Assembly (NCBI GenBank): GCA_016212525.1
Contig: JACRGD010000010.1
Span: forward strand, 372,001-436,000
Direction: 5' to 3'
DNA: 64,000 nucleotides
DNA from: Microcaldota archaeon
GTDB taxonomy: Archaea; Micrarchaeota; Micrarchaeia; Anstonellales; Bilamarchaeaceae
Shown: positions 8,957 through 19,141 of the stretch, one piece after another
Layout: every line of letters starts with the position of its first letter
Numbering within the stretch: the stretch's first letter is position 1
The notes under the pieces: generated by a model
The model's database searches: none
What the model saw: only the letters and a program-made list of their open reading frames with translations
What the model was told of the DNA's origin: nothing
Position numbers and translations under genes: made by a program

Positions 8957-9940
8957 TTAGGCACCACGCCCAGTATCGATTAGATTAGTCAAACTCACAA
9001 GATTTCGAATCCCCTTCTGACTTTTCTGTATAATTCCTTTGCTCTCAAGAGATGCGATTCTACGCGAAAGAGTTGCTTTTGGAATATGAGTGTTTAAATT
9101 CAAATCTGCCTGAGTCGTTGTCCCTCCTTTAGAAACCAAATAACGAACGATATCCTGATCAGTCTGATCCAGAGTTTTGAAGACGGGGTTTGTATCCAAA
9201 GAAGGTGAATTTGGAGAGAGATGCTTTGGAGATTCGATAGGAGTCGGAACAGTTAGAGATTCTTGGGGCGGTGAAGATTGGCTTGTAGGAACAGTGGGCT
9301 TTGAAATCACAGGTTTTTCTTTTGAGAGATAAAAGAACCCAGCAACGAGTATAATCAAAATGATACTCCCACCGATAAGAAAGAAGGAATTGGAATCAGA
9401 AACAGGAGTCTGATCGATATCATAGCTCGCAGTCATTAGAGCTCTCTGGTTAGGTAAAAGATTCGAAAATTCCCATTCTATCGAAAGCTGATCGCCCGAA
9501 CTGGTAACCTGCCCATTGGTAGAACGTAAAGTCGCACCTTTGGGAAGCAGAACTTTGGCAACAAGAAGAGAGAGATTAGTATCTGAACCTAGCTCGAAAC
9601 GATATAACCATAGAGTGCCGTTCTTTGAGGTAAGACTGTCAGATTCCAGATAATAATCAAGGGAATTATATGGAACAATAGTGGTTATTGTAGCCAACCC
9701 GTTTTGAGAGCCGTTCTCAAATGACAGTGCAATACCAGAGCCGTCTTTTACAGAAACGATTTTTCCAAGTGCATTCGAGCGGATTGTCAAAGGCTTGCCT
9801 GAAAGCGAAGAGGATGACCCGGATACCTCCATACTTAGGTAAGAATGGCCCGAGCCATCTAGAATATTGGCAACGTAGAGATTCGTAGAGAAGACAACTG
9901 CAGCAAACAATAAACAGATGAGAAGGAATTTCCTCATCAA
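8957..9940 (-). CDS. Membrane-anchored MarR-like winged-helix regulator with extracytoplasmic N-terminal domain
   Basis: Signal/TM N-terminus, central TM (FFLIGGSIILIILVAGFFYL), C-terminal HTH (DIVRYLVSKGGTTTQADLNLNTHIPKATLSRRIASLESKGII). Confidence 0.75.
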   Translation of the reverse strand: MMRKFLLICLLFAAVVFSTNLYVANILDGSGHSYLSMEVSGSSSSLSGKPLTIRSNALGKIVSVKDGSGIALSFENGSQNGLATITTIVPYNSLDYYLESDSLTSKNGTLWLYRFELGSDTNLSLLVAKVLLPKGATLRSTNGQVTSSGDQLSIEWEFSNLLPNQRALMTASYDIDQTPVSDSNSFFLIGGSIILIILVAGFFYLSKEKPVISKPTVPTSQSSPPQESLTVPTPIESPKHLSPNSPSLDTNPVFKTLDQTDQDIVRYLVSKGGTTTQADLNLNTHIPKATLSRRIASLESKGIIQKSQKGIRNLVSLTNLIDTGRGA

Positions 9941-9980
9941 TAGAGAAGCGAGAGAAACTATTTATAGCATCCGACGAAGG

Positions 9981-11906
9981 CTATTTGAGGTTCTTCTTAG
10001 ACCTCTTCTTGCGTTTATCTATTATTTTACCCAATCGATCCATTAAGGCCTTCTTTTGTTTTTCGCGCTGCTGTTTTTGTGAAGCCTTGCGTTTTTCGAC
10101 CTCTTTCGCGAGCAATGCTTCGTCTTTCTTTATGACTCGTTTTCTGATTTTGCGGGTTGTCCGAAGGTTTCTCAAAAGTGCCTGTTCTTCTTCAGTAACT
10201 ACAAGCGGAACCTGAGAAACTGGGCGGAGATGGACCTTTGAAACCGCAGCGCCGTTTGTTTTCATCCAGGGCATAACCACATTAGGAGTTGTCGGATTAA
10301 GAACAGGCTTTGGAAGAAGGACTTGTCGAGGGGTCGATCTGGCAGAACGAGAGTTTGTGAGGGATGGGGAAGGGGGCGAGATGCGAGAAGCGGACTTTAC
10401 AGGAGAACGCTTGGGTTTTTGAGCCGGAGTAGAGGCAGCAGGAATCAGAACAGGAGAACGAGAAGACGAAATACGGAAGGGTGCTTTGGTCTTTTTAGAA
10501 GACACCTGTGAATCTGAAGTAGGAATTTTTCGGGTCGATGGTTTTACTTTAATCGATCGAAGAACAGATGCTGACTGGGGCGGGGGAGGCCCAGAAGAGG
10601 AATCATCATCAATGCTAACGATTGAGGGAGAAGATCGCGCTGGAGCGGAAGTTACCGACATGAAAAGGAGCTTGCGACCCCCAACAACAGTTTGTTCTGA
10701 TGGCTCAGATCCAAATGCAAAACCAACAGTTCTGGAGGTTGTTTCGAATTCGCCGACCCGGTCGGTCTTTTCTATTGCCACCTTTGCCACAGGAGTACTT
10801 GCAAGGGCAGAGGGAGCTTTAGCCACAACAGTAGTTTCGGAAGTTCCAATAATATTAGTCCGATCAGTGGAACTAACAATCGGAGTTAAAGATTGCGAAA
10901 CTAAACTTTCTGAACCCAGATTATCGATTTTCGGGGAAAATGCAGAGAGTGCAGAGCCGGGAGCAGTCACGAAATCGGATGGATTTGAAGGTCTCTGATC
11001 TGATGAGGAAGAATCCATAACGACTCCGTCCAAAGCGGAATCTGGCTCTTTTTGTTGTTGTGTCCTAATGCCCACTATGCCCAAAAGTAGATCAAAGCCT
11101 CCGGTTATGGTTTTGGAGAGATCTGAAAAAAATCGCGAGAACATATCTCGGGCTTCCCGCTCGTTTTTCATAGAATTGTTAGTTGCAACTTCATTTGGCG
11201 AATCGCGCGGAGTTGTAAGCTCATTTTGTTTATTCGTACTCATATCCGAGTTTGTCATAGGCTCACTTCCTTTTGATTGGGAAACAGATGAAACATCCGA
11301 TGAACCAGAAACTACTGGAACAGAAGCATTTGAAGATGCAGAAACATCCGCCGTATTTGAATTTTGATTGTTGGAAGCTCGATCTATAAGTAAAGGAGTA
11401 GAAGTAGGAAGATCAGATGGAGAAAATAATGGAGGCAGATCCGGAAGATCATGAGAGTGATACGCATCAACCAGAGTCCGGTTTAATGCAGCTAAATCTT
11501 CGGGACGTACAAGCCCCGATTTCGCAAGTTTTTCTGTAGCAGAGGAACGTTGCTCAGGAGGCAATAGGGGAATTAGTTTTGCCGCGATTTGATGAGCTGC
11601 AGCGTGAGCAAGAGTCGGATCGTTCTGGGCTAAAGACGTCGAGCTATCAATGGCATTATTTACTTCTTTAACATAAATAGGTGAATCGCGAGGAGGAAGA
11701 CTGGAAACCTGATCAGAAACAACCTGCCTCATCTTAACTCGCCCACCACCTGCGCAAGGAGGAGGCGTTGTTGTACTTTGAGCCGCGTTAGCAAATGATT
11801 TAGACGCATCAATTTCCAGTCGTCTAGCCGGATTCGACTGGGTTGTTTTCCTTATTGCTTCTCGATCTCCCATCTTCCCATCCCATGATAGCGAACCGCA
11901 TCCCAA
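9981..11906 (-). CDS. 641-aa Ser/Pro/Thr-rich low-complexity protein with strongly basic C-terminus
   Basis: Long single ORF; C-terminal Lys/Arg-rich tail (RKQREKQKKALMDRLGKIIDKRKKRSKKNLK-like); true start may be MGDREAIRK. Confidence 0.65.
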   Translation of the reverse strand: MGCGSLSWDGKMGDREAIRKTTQSNPARRLEIDASKSFANAAQSTTTPPPCAGGGRVKMRQVVSDQVSSLPPRDSPIYVKEVNNAIDSSTSLAQNDPTLAHAAAHQIAAKLIPLLPPEQRSSATEKLAKSGLVRPEDLAALNRTLVDAYHSHDLPDLPPLFSPSDLPTSTPLLIDRASNNQNSNTADVSASSNASVPVVSGSSDVSSVSQSKGSEPMTNSDMSTNKQNELTTPRDSPNEVATNNSMKNEREARDMFSRFFSDLSKTITGGFDLLLGIVGIRTQQQKEPDSALDGVVMDSSSSDQRPSNPSDFVTAPGSALSAFSPKIDNLGSESLVSQSLTPIVSSTDRTNIIGTSETTVVAKAPSALASTPVAKVAIEKTDRVGEFETTSRTVGFAFGSEPSEQTVVGGRKLLFMSVTSAPARSSPSIVSIDDDSSSGPPPPQSASVLRSIKVKPSTRKIPTSDSQVSSKKTKAPFRISSSRSPVLIPAASTPAQKPKRSPVKSASRISPPSPSLTNSRSARSTPRQVLLPKPVLNPTTPNVVMPWMKTNGAAVSKVHLRPVSQVPLVVTEEEQALLRNLRTTRKIRKRVIKKDEALLAKEVEKRKASQKQQREKQKKALMDRLGKIIDKRKKRSKKNLK

Positions 11907-11988
11907 CGCAATTTGCTATATACTTACCTTTTAGTTATTATCGAATAATAATTATATCTCTTACTTATGACGTAATTAGGTGTTAATC

Positions 11989-13449
11989 ATGGAATACAAA
12001 AAACCGAACTTCACAAAAATCAGCGATTATATATGGGAAATAGGAACGGATTTCAAAGAAGGAATGCGCGTTCCAGCTAGAATATATGCAAGCAAACCAG
12101 TCCTAGAGCAAATGGACTTGATGGTCTATGACCAAATAACAAACGTCGCAACTCTCCCAGGAATAGTAAATCATGCACTGTGCATGCCAGACGGACATTC
12201 GGGTTATGGATTTCCAATTGGCGGCGTTGCAGCAATGGACATTAATGACGGCGGAGTAATCAGCCCCGGCGGGATCGGTTTTGATATTAACTGCGGAATG
12301 CGTTTGCTGACTACGAACCTAACGTACAAAGACATAGAACCGAAACTAAAGCAAGTAGTCAATCGATTGTTTGAACGAGTGCCTGCGGGCGTAGGAAGTA
12401 CGGGTTTTGTAAAACTTGATAAAAACACATTTAGAACAGTAGTCGAAGAAGGCGCAGACTGGTGTGTCAACAATGGATATGGATGGTCAGATGATTTAGA
12501 GGTGACAGAGTTCAAAGGCTGTTTCGAAGGCGCAGATTCCAAAAAGATATCTCAAAAAGCTGTCGATCGAGGAAAAGACCAGATCGGAACACTAGGAAGC
12601 GGCAACCATTATCTTGAAATCCAGCATGTCAAAGAAGAAAACATAATCGACAAAAAACTCGCCAAGAAATGGGGCATATTCCCGGATCAGATTGTAATTA
12701 TGTTCCACTGCGGCAGCAGAGGCTTTGGCCACCAGGTCGCAACAGACTACCTAAATCTATTCTTATCAGTCATGGAAAGTAAATACAAGATAAAGATTTT
12801 AGATCGGGAACTCGCATGCGCACCTTTCGATTCACCCGAAGGACAAAATTACTTTAGTGCCATGAAATGCGCAGTGAATATGAGTTTTGCAAATAGGCAA
12901 ACGATCGTACACCGGATCAGAGAAGTTTTCTCGGAAGTTTTCGGAACCGAAGCCGAGAAACTAGGCATGAAACAGGTTTATGATGTAGCACACAACCGAG
13001 CATCATTAGAAAAACACAAAGTAAACGGAGAAACAAAAGAACTCATTGTCCATCGCAAAGGCGCAACTGCCGCATATGGCCCAGGAAGAGAAGAACTCAT
13101 GCCCAGATATCGCACGGATGGTCAGCCCATCATAATAGGAGGCAGCATGGAAACAGGATCTTACCTGCTTCGCGGAGTAGAAAGCGGGGCACAGACATGG
13201 TTCACAACTGCACATGGATCTGGAAGAACCATGAGCAGGACAAAGGCCAAGCAACTCTACAAGGGAGAGGAACTCCAAAAAGACATGGAAAAACGAGGCA
13301 TTTACGTTAAGAGTGTCTCGTACTCGGGTCTGGCTGAAGAAGCAGGCGGAGCATACAAGGATATTGATGCAGTTATAGACGCCGCACACAACTCAGGAAT
13401 CTCGAGCAAGGTTGCGAAACTCATTCCAATCGGGAATGTCAAAGGTTAA
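11989..13449 (+). CDS. rtcB: RtcB-type tRNA-splicing ligase
   Basis: MPDGHSGYGFPIGGVAAMD, GGIGFDINCGMRLL, GTLGSGNHYLEIQ, HCGSRGFGHQ, AHGSGRTMSR motifs; ATG at 11989. Confidence 0.96.
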   Translation: MEYKKPNFTKISDYIWEIGTDFKEGMRVPARIYASKPVLEQMDLMVYDQITNVATLPGIVNHALCMPDGHSGYGFPIGGVAAMDINDGGVISPGGIGFDINCGMRLLTTNLTYKDIEPKLKQVVNRLFERVPAGVGSTGFVKLDKNTFRTVVEEGADWCVNNGYGWSDDLEVTEFKGCFEGADSKKISQKAVDRGKDQIGTLGSGNHYLEIQHVKEENIIDKKLAKKWGIFPDQIVIMFHCGSRGFGHQVATDYLNLFLSVMESKYKIKILDRELACAPFDSPEGQNYFSAMKCAVNMSFANRQTIVHRIREVFSEVFGTEAEKLGMKQVYDVAHNRASLEKHKVNGETKELIVHRKGATAAYGPGREELMPRYRTDGQPIIIGGSMETGSYLLRGVESGAQTWFTTAHGSGRTMSRTKAKQLYKGEELQKDMEKRGIYVKSVSYSGLAEEAGGAYKDIDAVIDAAHNSGISSKVAKLIPIGNVKG

Positions 13450-14581
13450 ACTTTGACTCAAAAATAATTTTTCTTGAGAAAAATAGGAAGACCATGATCG
13501 AAAAGCCGCATACAAGAAATAATGGAACATAACCAAACCAGGCAATCAAAAAACCCCCAAAAAAGTAGGTTGCAAACTCCACGATCTTTAGAGGCACATA
13601 CGTAAGGCCGATATCGGTTGAAACATCATTGCTACGCAAAATCTGATCTGCAAGTATATACTCTGCCAGAATATTTAGGGCACCAGTCCCAATAACTATA
13701 AGTATAAATGAGGGCAGGAATAAATCCCTAAATCCCAATAGAAAATAACCGATGACAATAAGAGCAGTAATAAGATACAAAAAATTTAATTTCAGTTTCA
13801 TCTTTCGGGCAAGGGCAGCAACTAAACCAATTCCAAGAAGATAAAATGCAACGTAAAAACCAGTATCCTGGTAACTAAACTTAAGCCCATCGTTAAGATA
13901 AAGCGGCAAAAGAAAGACGGCAGTTACATTATAGGGTAGCCACAGAAGCATTTGCAAAAAAGCGCCGTACCAGAAGGAATTGGGTCTTGTTTTCATTATT
14001 CTTTTTAGTACATCGGAACTCGAGAAATTAACACGGGATTTGGAAGTTTGTTCCTCGCCACTAAGGTTTAACCCCAACAAAAATAACGAGAGAACAAAAA
14101 CCGCTGCGAAACTATTTGCAAAGCCCACAACTGCAATCATAAATCCTGCAACAATCTTTCCTAGACCCTCAGTTATTTGGCGTAGATTAGAATAGTACAC
14201 AAGAGTCTGGGTTATTTTCTCGCCACTGTTCTCAGTTAGAGCTTCGGTTCGGACGACTGACCAAAAACCAGAATTCCTAAAGCCCTCAAGCAGACTCCCA
14301 AGAGTATAAAGAACAGGAGTAGCGGCAAAATAATACGCAATTATCGAAAATAAATTAGAGATGGAGTAGAAGAGATCGACTTTTTTAGTACCCATCGAAT
14401 CTGCAATGGATGCCAGGATAACACGCAGAAAAATAAACATCAGAGGCCCTATTGAAACGATAAAACCAATCGAACCAAGATCAAAGTTCTGCTCAAGAAG
14501 ATAGAGCGGAAGTAAGACGGCGAGGATGGAGGCAATCAAAGTGTAAATGACATTGATTAATTCCAGACGTCGCATAGTCAA
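13439..14581 (-). CDS. MFS transporter
   Basis: About 12 predicted TM segments, 380 aa. Confidence 0.75.
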   Translation of the reverse strand: MTMRRLELINVIYTLIASILAVLLPLYLLEQNFDLGSIGFIVSIGPLMFIFLRVILASIADSMGTKKVDLFYSISNLFSIIAYYFAATPVLYTLGSLLEGFRNSGFWSVVRTEALTENSGEKITQTLVYYSNLRQITEGLGKIVAGFMIAVVGFANSFAAVFVLSLFLLGLNLSGEEQTSKSRVNFSSSDVLKRIMKTRPNSFWYGAFLQMLLWLPYNVTAVFLLPLYLNDGLKFSYQDTGFYVAFYLLGIGLVAALARKMKLKLNFLYLITALIVIGYFLLGFRDLFLPSFILIVIGTGALNILAEYILADQILRSNDVSTDIGLTYVPLKIVEFATYFFGGFLIAWFGYVPLFLVCGFSIMVFLFFSRKIIFESKFNL

Positions 14582-14622
14582 TCTTTAGGTGAAAATAGAT
14601 CTAAACAGATTTTTAATCCAAG

Positions 14623-15663
14623 CTAATGAGCCTGCATTGAAAGAATTCGGGTTTTTCCAGTATTCACAATGAGATATTTCTTGTCTTTAGGCAGCCCGTC
14701 TTTCATTTGCAGCATAAGTGCAAAACCCGCAATACCAGAATATTCACAGACTATACGCTCGGACTTTGCAATATCCATTGCCATATCCAAAAATCGCTCC
14801 TGTACTATATAGACATTTGAAAGTGAACCACAGAAACCGGCATATTTGTAGTTGTTGAGCCACTGCTCACCAAAATGAACAAAAGGAAGGTGTGGAGAGT
14901 ACAACTTATCTGCTTTGCTCTGGGGGTTGTTAGTTGTGGCACCTATGAAATTACAGTTTCTAAGGGTTGAAACGTTTCCAATAAAACGAGGATCGTGGGG
15001 CCGATTCTCGGCCACTTCTTTCTTATTGATATTTAGAATATTCTCATAGAGATGACCACTTCCAAAAGGAACGAATACGAAATCTGGAGAATTGTTTATG
15101 ATCTCGTAGCTCATCCAGTCATAGAAGCGAGTTGTCGGGTCCAGTGAATCGGAAGAAGTGATATCAATGCCAGAAGGATTGTTGGTCAGGCCCAAGATTT
15201 CCGCTCCACTAAAGGGTTTCTTGGAGAGATCTGCTTCATAGATTTCACATCCCAGATTCTTCAGTGCACCAACTATGGACGGCTCGACCCGTACGTCAAC
15301 AAGGACTTTTAGAGGCGGAAGGCCATACCGATTTAGCATTGATCCGATTGCAAAAGCAGCAGAACCGGAACTGATTATTGAAAACTGGGGCAAAGAACCA
15401 CGGGCTTGGCCTCTTTTTTTGGCAAGAAGAAAGTCGCGATAGGTAACTACTATTTCCCAGGCCATCCGATCTTTGTGAGTTCCAGTTGGGTTCTTGCTCT
15501 CGTCCTTAAGATATACATTTTTAAATCCCGGGACATCGATACGAAAGGTTGGAGTAGCAGGAAATTTTGGGCAATCTGGCGGAAACTCTGGACGGTTTGG
15601 ATCGTTCTCAGAGGCAACCTTGATTAGTTGTAGGATAGTTTCCTCCTTTCCAGTTAGCATCAA
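14623..15663 (-). CDS. PLP-dependent fold-II enzyme (threonine synthase/cysteate synthase-like)
   Basis: YLKDESKNPTGTHKDRMAWEIV (PLP Lys), SSGSAAFAIGSMLNRYG, VPFGSGHLYENI. Confidence 0.8.
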   Translation of the reverse strand: MMLTGKEETILQLIKVASENDPNRPEFPPDCPKFPATPTFRIDVPGFKNVYLKDESKNPTGTHKDRMAWEIVVTYRDFLLAKKRGQARGSLPQFSIISSGSAAFAIGSMLNRYGLPPLKVLVDVRVEPSIVGALKNLGCEIYEADLSKKPFSGAEILGLTNNPSGIDITSSDSLDPTTRFYDWMSYEIINNSPDFVFVPFGSGHLYENILNINKKEVAENRPHDPRFIGNVSTLRNCNFIGATTNNPQSKADKLYSPHLPFVHFGEQWLNNYKYAGFCGSLSNVYIVQERFLDMAMDIAKSERIVCEYSGIAGFALMLQMKDGLPKDKKYLIVNTGKTRILSMQAH

Positions 15664-15703
15664 TCTCCCTGATATCTCCTTATATAATTAGGGCTTAAAT
15701 AGT

Positions 15704-16597
15704 GTGTTTATGAGCCATAATAGCATTCCGATAACTATAATTACAGGTTATCTGGGTTCTGGAAAGACGACTTTTCTTCGCCACCTAGTCAAGAGTGCAG
15801 ATAAGAAAATTGCCATCCTCATGAACGAGTTCGGCGAAATCGCGATAGACAGCAAAGTAGTGAAGGGAAAAAATATTGAAATGGCCGAACTTTCAGGTGG
15901 TTGTGTTTGCTGCTCTCTTGCAGGTGAATTCGAAGCTGCCATAGCAGAGATTCTTGAAAAAGTTCACCCGCAATGGATCATCGTAGAAACGACAGGAGTT
16001 GCAGAACCATCGGCGTTGGCGCAGGATGTACTCGAGAACATTGCAGGAGTAAAACTGGACGCAATAATCACGATCGCAGATGCGGATGCATTAATAAGAT
16101 TCCCAAACATTGGACACACGGGCAGGGAACAGATCGAACTTGCCGACCTAATAATACTCAACAAGACAGACTGCATTAGTTCGGAGCAGTCAGAGGCACT
16201 AAAGGATAAACTAAAGGACATAAACAACCGGGCCTCGATTATCGAATCAGAATTCTGCACGATCGATGCGAAACTGATTTTCGGACTTGAGCACAGTAGG
16301 GCGATAGTATCTCACAAGGCACATAATCCCGCAATGGAATATTTCACTTTCGAAAATAATTCGAAAAAAGCAGATTATGAAAAATTTGTAAAATTCCTAG
16401 AAAGCCTGCCCCGACAAATTTATCGTGCGAAAGGATTTGTAAAAACAAACCAGGGAACGTATCTTATGAATTATGTAGCGCAGAGATACACGTTTGAAGA
16501 ATTTGAATACCAAAGAACAGAGCTTGTTTTCATAGGTCATTTGATCGAAAATCAGGAAAAGAATATTAAGGTGAAGCTTGAGGATCTCTTTAGTTGA
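15704..16597 (+). CDS. COG0523 CobW/YjiA-type GTPase (metal chaperone family)
   Basis: GYLGSGKTTFLRHLV Walker A; ELSGGCVCCSL CxCC motif; ILNKTD. Confidence 0.93.
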   Translation: MFMSHNSIPITIITGYLGSGKTTFLRHLVKSADKKIAILMNEFGEIAIDSKVVKGKNIEMAELSGGCVCCSLAGEFEAAIAEILEKVHPQWIIVETTGVAEPSALAQDVLENIAGVKLDAIITIADADALIRFPNIGHTGREQIELADLIILNKTDCISSEQSEALKDKLKDINNRASIIESEFCTIDAKLIFGLEHSRAIVSHKAHNPAMEYFTFENNSKKADYEKFVKFLESLPRQIYRAKGFVKTNQGTYLMNYVAQRYTFEEFEYQRTELVFIGHLIENQEKNIKVKLEDLFS

Positions 16598-16601
16598 TAA
16601 G

Positions 16602-17261
16602 ATGGAGCTTGAGAACGTAGGAATAGTGCTAAATAATCTAATATTATTAGGGACTTTTATTTATGCTTATTTTGACAAAAAGGAGTGGGCAAGGTGGCTT
16701 GTTGTTTCTGGCTCATCCTATTTCATGATTTATTTCATGTCAGTTGTATTGTACGTCATACTTTTTCTCCTAATTGTAGTTATCGGGCCGCCATCATCAG
16801 CATTGTCAGTTGGAATCGCAATACTTGCAGCAGCATATTTACTGGGGATCCTTGCATTTATCAAAAATATTTTTGAGAAGACCGGCCCCAGAGCAATCAT
16901 CATGTTTGTATTATATCTAATTTCGATAGGATATCAGTTTTATCTGGCATCTAAAGCATCGGATTTTGAATCATATTTTATAGCGCTTGTGATACTAAAC
17001 ATTCTGGGAATATTTGTAATAGGCATAATGGCAGCAATAATAGCAATACTCATCCGTAAAATTTTTCCATCAGAGAATCTCTTTCTTACGGAATTACTTG
17101 AAACAGAAGGATCAATCATATTTACATCAAAATCGAATCGAACTAAAAATTTCGATGCCGCAATTATTACGGCAGCCGGAATTGCATATTGTATTTGGAC
17201 AAGCATTCTACCAGGCCTAGTGTTATCAATGGCATTAGGCATGTCAGATGCAGTCTATTGA
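16602..17261 (+). CDS. Multi-TM membrane protein of unknown function
   Basis: Several hydrophobic helices; ATG at 16602 chosen. Confidence 0.6.
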   Translation: MELENVGIVLNNLILLGTFIYAYFDKKEWARWLVVSGSSYFMIYFMSVVLYVILFLLIVVIGPPSSALSVGIAILAAAYLLGILAFIKNIFEKTGPRAIIMFVLYLISIGYQFYLASKASDFESYFIALVILNILGIFVIGIMAAIIAILIRKIFPSENLFLTELLETEGSIIFTSKSNRTKNFDAAIITAAGIAYCIWTSILPGLVLSMALGMSDAVY

Positions 17262-17304
17262 AGCTTCATCCCCTAACTTAAACCCTTCTTTCCATTTTTT
17301 ATAT

Positions 17305-17739
17305 ATGTCATATCGATTTGTAGAAGATGTCGCCATTGCGGATGTCGCATTTGTTGCAAGCGGCAAAACAGAGGAAGAACTTTTCGAAGCTGCAGCATTG
17401 GCACTAACAAATTCAATGGTTAAAAGCCTCGATTCGGTAGAGACTAAAATTACAAAAAAGATCAAGATTAACTCCAAAAATGAAGAGCAGCTACTTCACG
17501 ATTTTCTGCAAGAACTTATTTTTCTTAAGGACGCCAAACTCCTGCTTTTTAGCAAATACAAGATAAAGATAACACATGGCAAATCAGATGGATTTGAGCT
17601 TAGTGCCTCATTAGCTGGAGAGAAACTTGACATGAAAAAACATGAACTTTTAGTCGATGTTAAGGCAGTTAGTTGGCACAGATTCAAAGTCGAAAAAACA
17701 CCTGACGGCTGGAATGGATTTGTAATTCTAGATGTCTGA
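17305..17739 (+). CDS. Archease (RtcB-activating protein)
   Basis: MSYRFVEDVAIADVAFVASGKTEEELFEAAALALTNSM...LLHDFLQELIFLKD...VSWHRFKVEKTPDGWNGFVILDV; start at 17305. Confidence 0.9.
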   Translation: MSYRFVEDVAIADVAFVASGKTEEELFEAAALALTNSMVKSLDSVETKITKKIKINSKNEEQLLHDFLQELIFLKDAKLLLFSKYKIKITHGKSDGFELSASLAGEKLDMKKHELLVDVKAVSWHRFKVEKTPDGWNGFVILDV

Positions 17740-17778
17740 TTCAGGAGCAGATAAAAACGTTGCTTGATAATTTTGAGT

Positions 17779-19083
17779 ATGAAAAAGAATGTTCTCATTC
17801 TAGGTGCAGCGGGTCGTGATTTTCACAATTTCAACATGTTCTTTAGAGGCAATGATTACTACAACGTAGTAGGATTTACTGCCACGCAGATACCCAATAT
17901 TACAGAAAGGAAATATCCTCCGGAACTAGCAGGTAAATTTTATCCAAAAGGCATACCTATTTTTGAAGAAACGGAACTTGAAAAACTGATCGAAAAATAC
18001 AAAATAGATGAGGTTTATCTTTCGTATTCAGACATATCCCACAAAACAGTCATGAATCTTGCCTGCCGATCAGAGGCCAAAGGAGCCAGTTTTGTTTTGC
18101 TTGGACCAAGAGAAACAATGCTCAAATCAAAAAAGAAAGTAATTGCAGTTACAGCAGTTCGTACCGGAGCTGGAAAAAGCACCCTCTCGCGAGCAATCGC
18201 GGCATATCTTAAGGAAAAAGGCAAAAGATTTGTTATAATCCGACATCCCATGCCATATGGAGACCTGGTTAAACAGAAAGTGCAGAGATTTGCAAAGCTT
18301 GAGGACTTGGATAAATATGAATGTACAATTGAAGAGAGGGAAGAATACGAACCGCATATTCAGGCAGGTGTAATCGTCTATTCTGGAGTAGATTACAAAG
18401 AGATTTTAGCAGAGGCGGAAAAAGAAGCAGACTACATCATCTGGGATGGAGGGAATAATGACATACCATTTATCAAACCAAATTTACACATAGTCGTTGC
18501 AGATTCTCTTAGGCCTGGCCACGAGCTCTGGTACTATCCAGGAGAGACAAACTTCAGGATGGCAGATGTAATATTGATCAACAAAGTGAGTGAATCAGAA
18601 ACAGATGTAAAGCGAATCCTCAACAATGCTCAGAAAGTGAATCCCTCGGCAGCAATTTTTCAGTCAGACATGCTAATAAGTAGCCAAACCAAAGTGTCCG
18701 TCAAGGGCAAAAAAGTAGTGGTGGTTGAAGACGGCCCAACAGTTACTCATGGCGAGATGAAATGGGGCGCTGGTTTTGAATACGCCCGACGAACAGGAGC
18801 AATAATACTTGATCCGCGTGAGTTTGCAGTTGGTTCGATAAAGGAGACATATTCTGAATATGAACACATGGGCAACATTGTCCCGGCTCTGGGATACTAC
18901 GGAAAACAACTCAAAGAACTTGAAGAAACACTTAATCGAAGCAAGGCAGCATACATCGTTTCTGGAACACCGATCGAACTCAAACGATTACTCAAAATAG
19001 ACATACCAATTATCCAAGTTACATATACGCTTCAAATCAAAGATGGAGACATCGGAAAGATGCTTAAAAAAATAATCAAATGA
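17779..19083 (+). CDS. Cyclic 2,3-diphosphoglycerate synthetase-like P-loop enzyme
   Basis: MKKNVLILGAAGRDFHNFNMFFRGNDYYNVVGFTATQIPNI...; TAVRTGAGKSTLSRAIAAYL P-loop. Confidence 0.85.
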   Translation: MKKNVLILGAAGRDFHNFNMFFRGNDYYNVVGFTATQIPNITERKYPPELAGKFYPKGIPIFEETELEKLIEKYKIDEVYLSYSDISHKTVMNLACRSEAKGASFVLLGPRETMLKSKKKVIAVTAVRTGAGKSTLSRAIAAYLKEKGKRFVIIRHPMPYGDLVKQKVQRFAKLEDLDKYECTIEEREEYEPHIQAGVIVYSGVDYKEILAEAEKEADYIIWDGGNNDIPFIKPNLHIVVADSLRPGHELWYYPGETNFRMADVILINKVSESETDVKRILNNAQKVNPSAAIFQSDMLISSQTKVSVKGKKVVVVEDGPTVTHGEMKWGAGFEYARRTGAIILDPREFAVGSIKETYSEYEHMGNIVPALGYYGKQLKELEETLNRSKAAYIVSGTPIELKRLLKIDIPIIQVTYTLQIKDGDIGKMLKKIIK

Positions 19084-19141
19084 GAGAACAACGATCGAGA
19101 TCCGTATTTAATTATAAACACCTACGCACACCAAAACCAAC

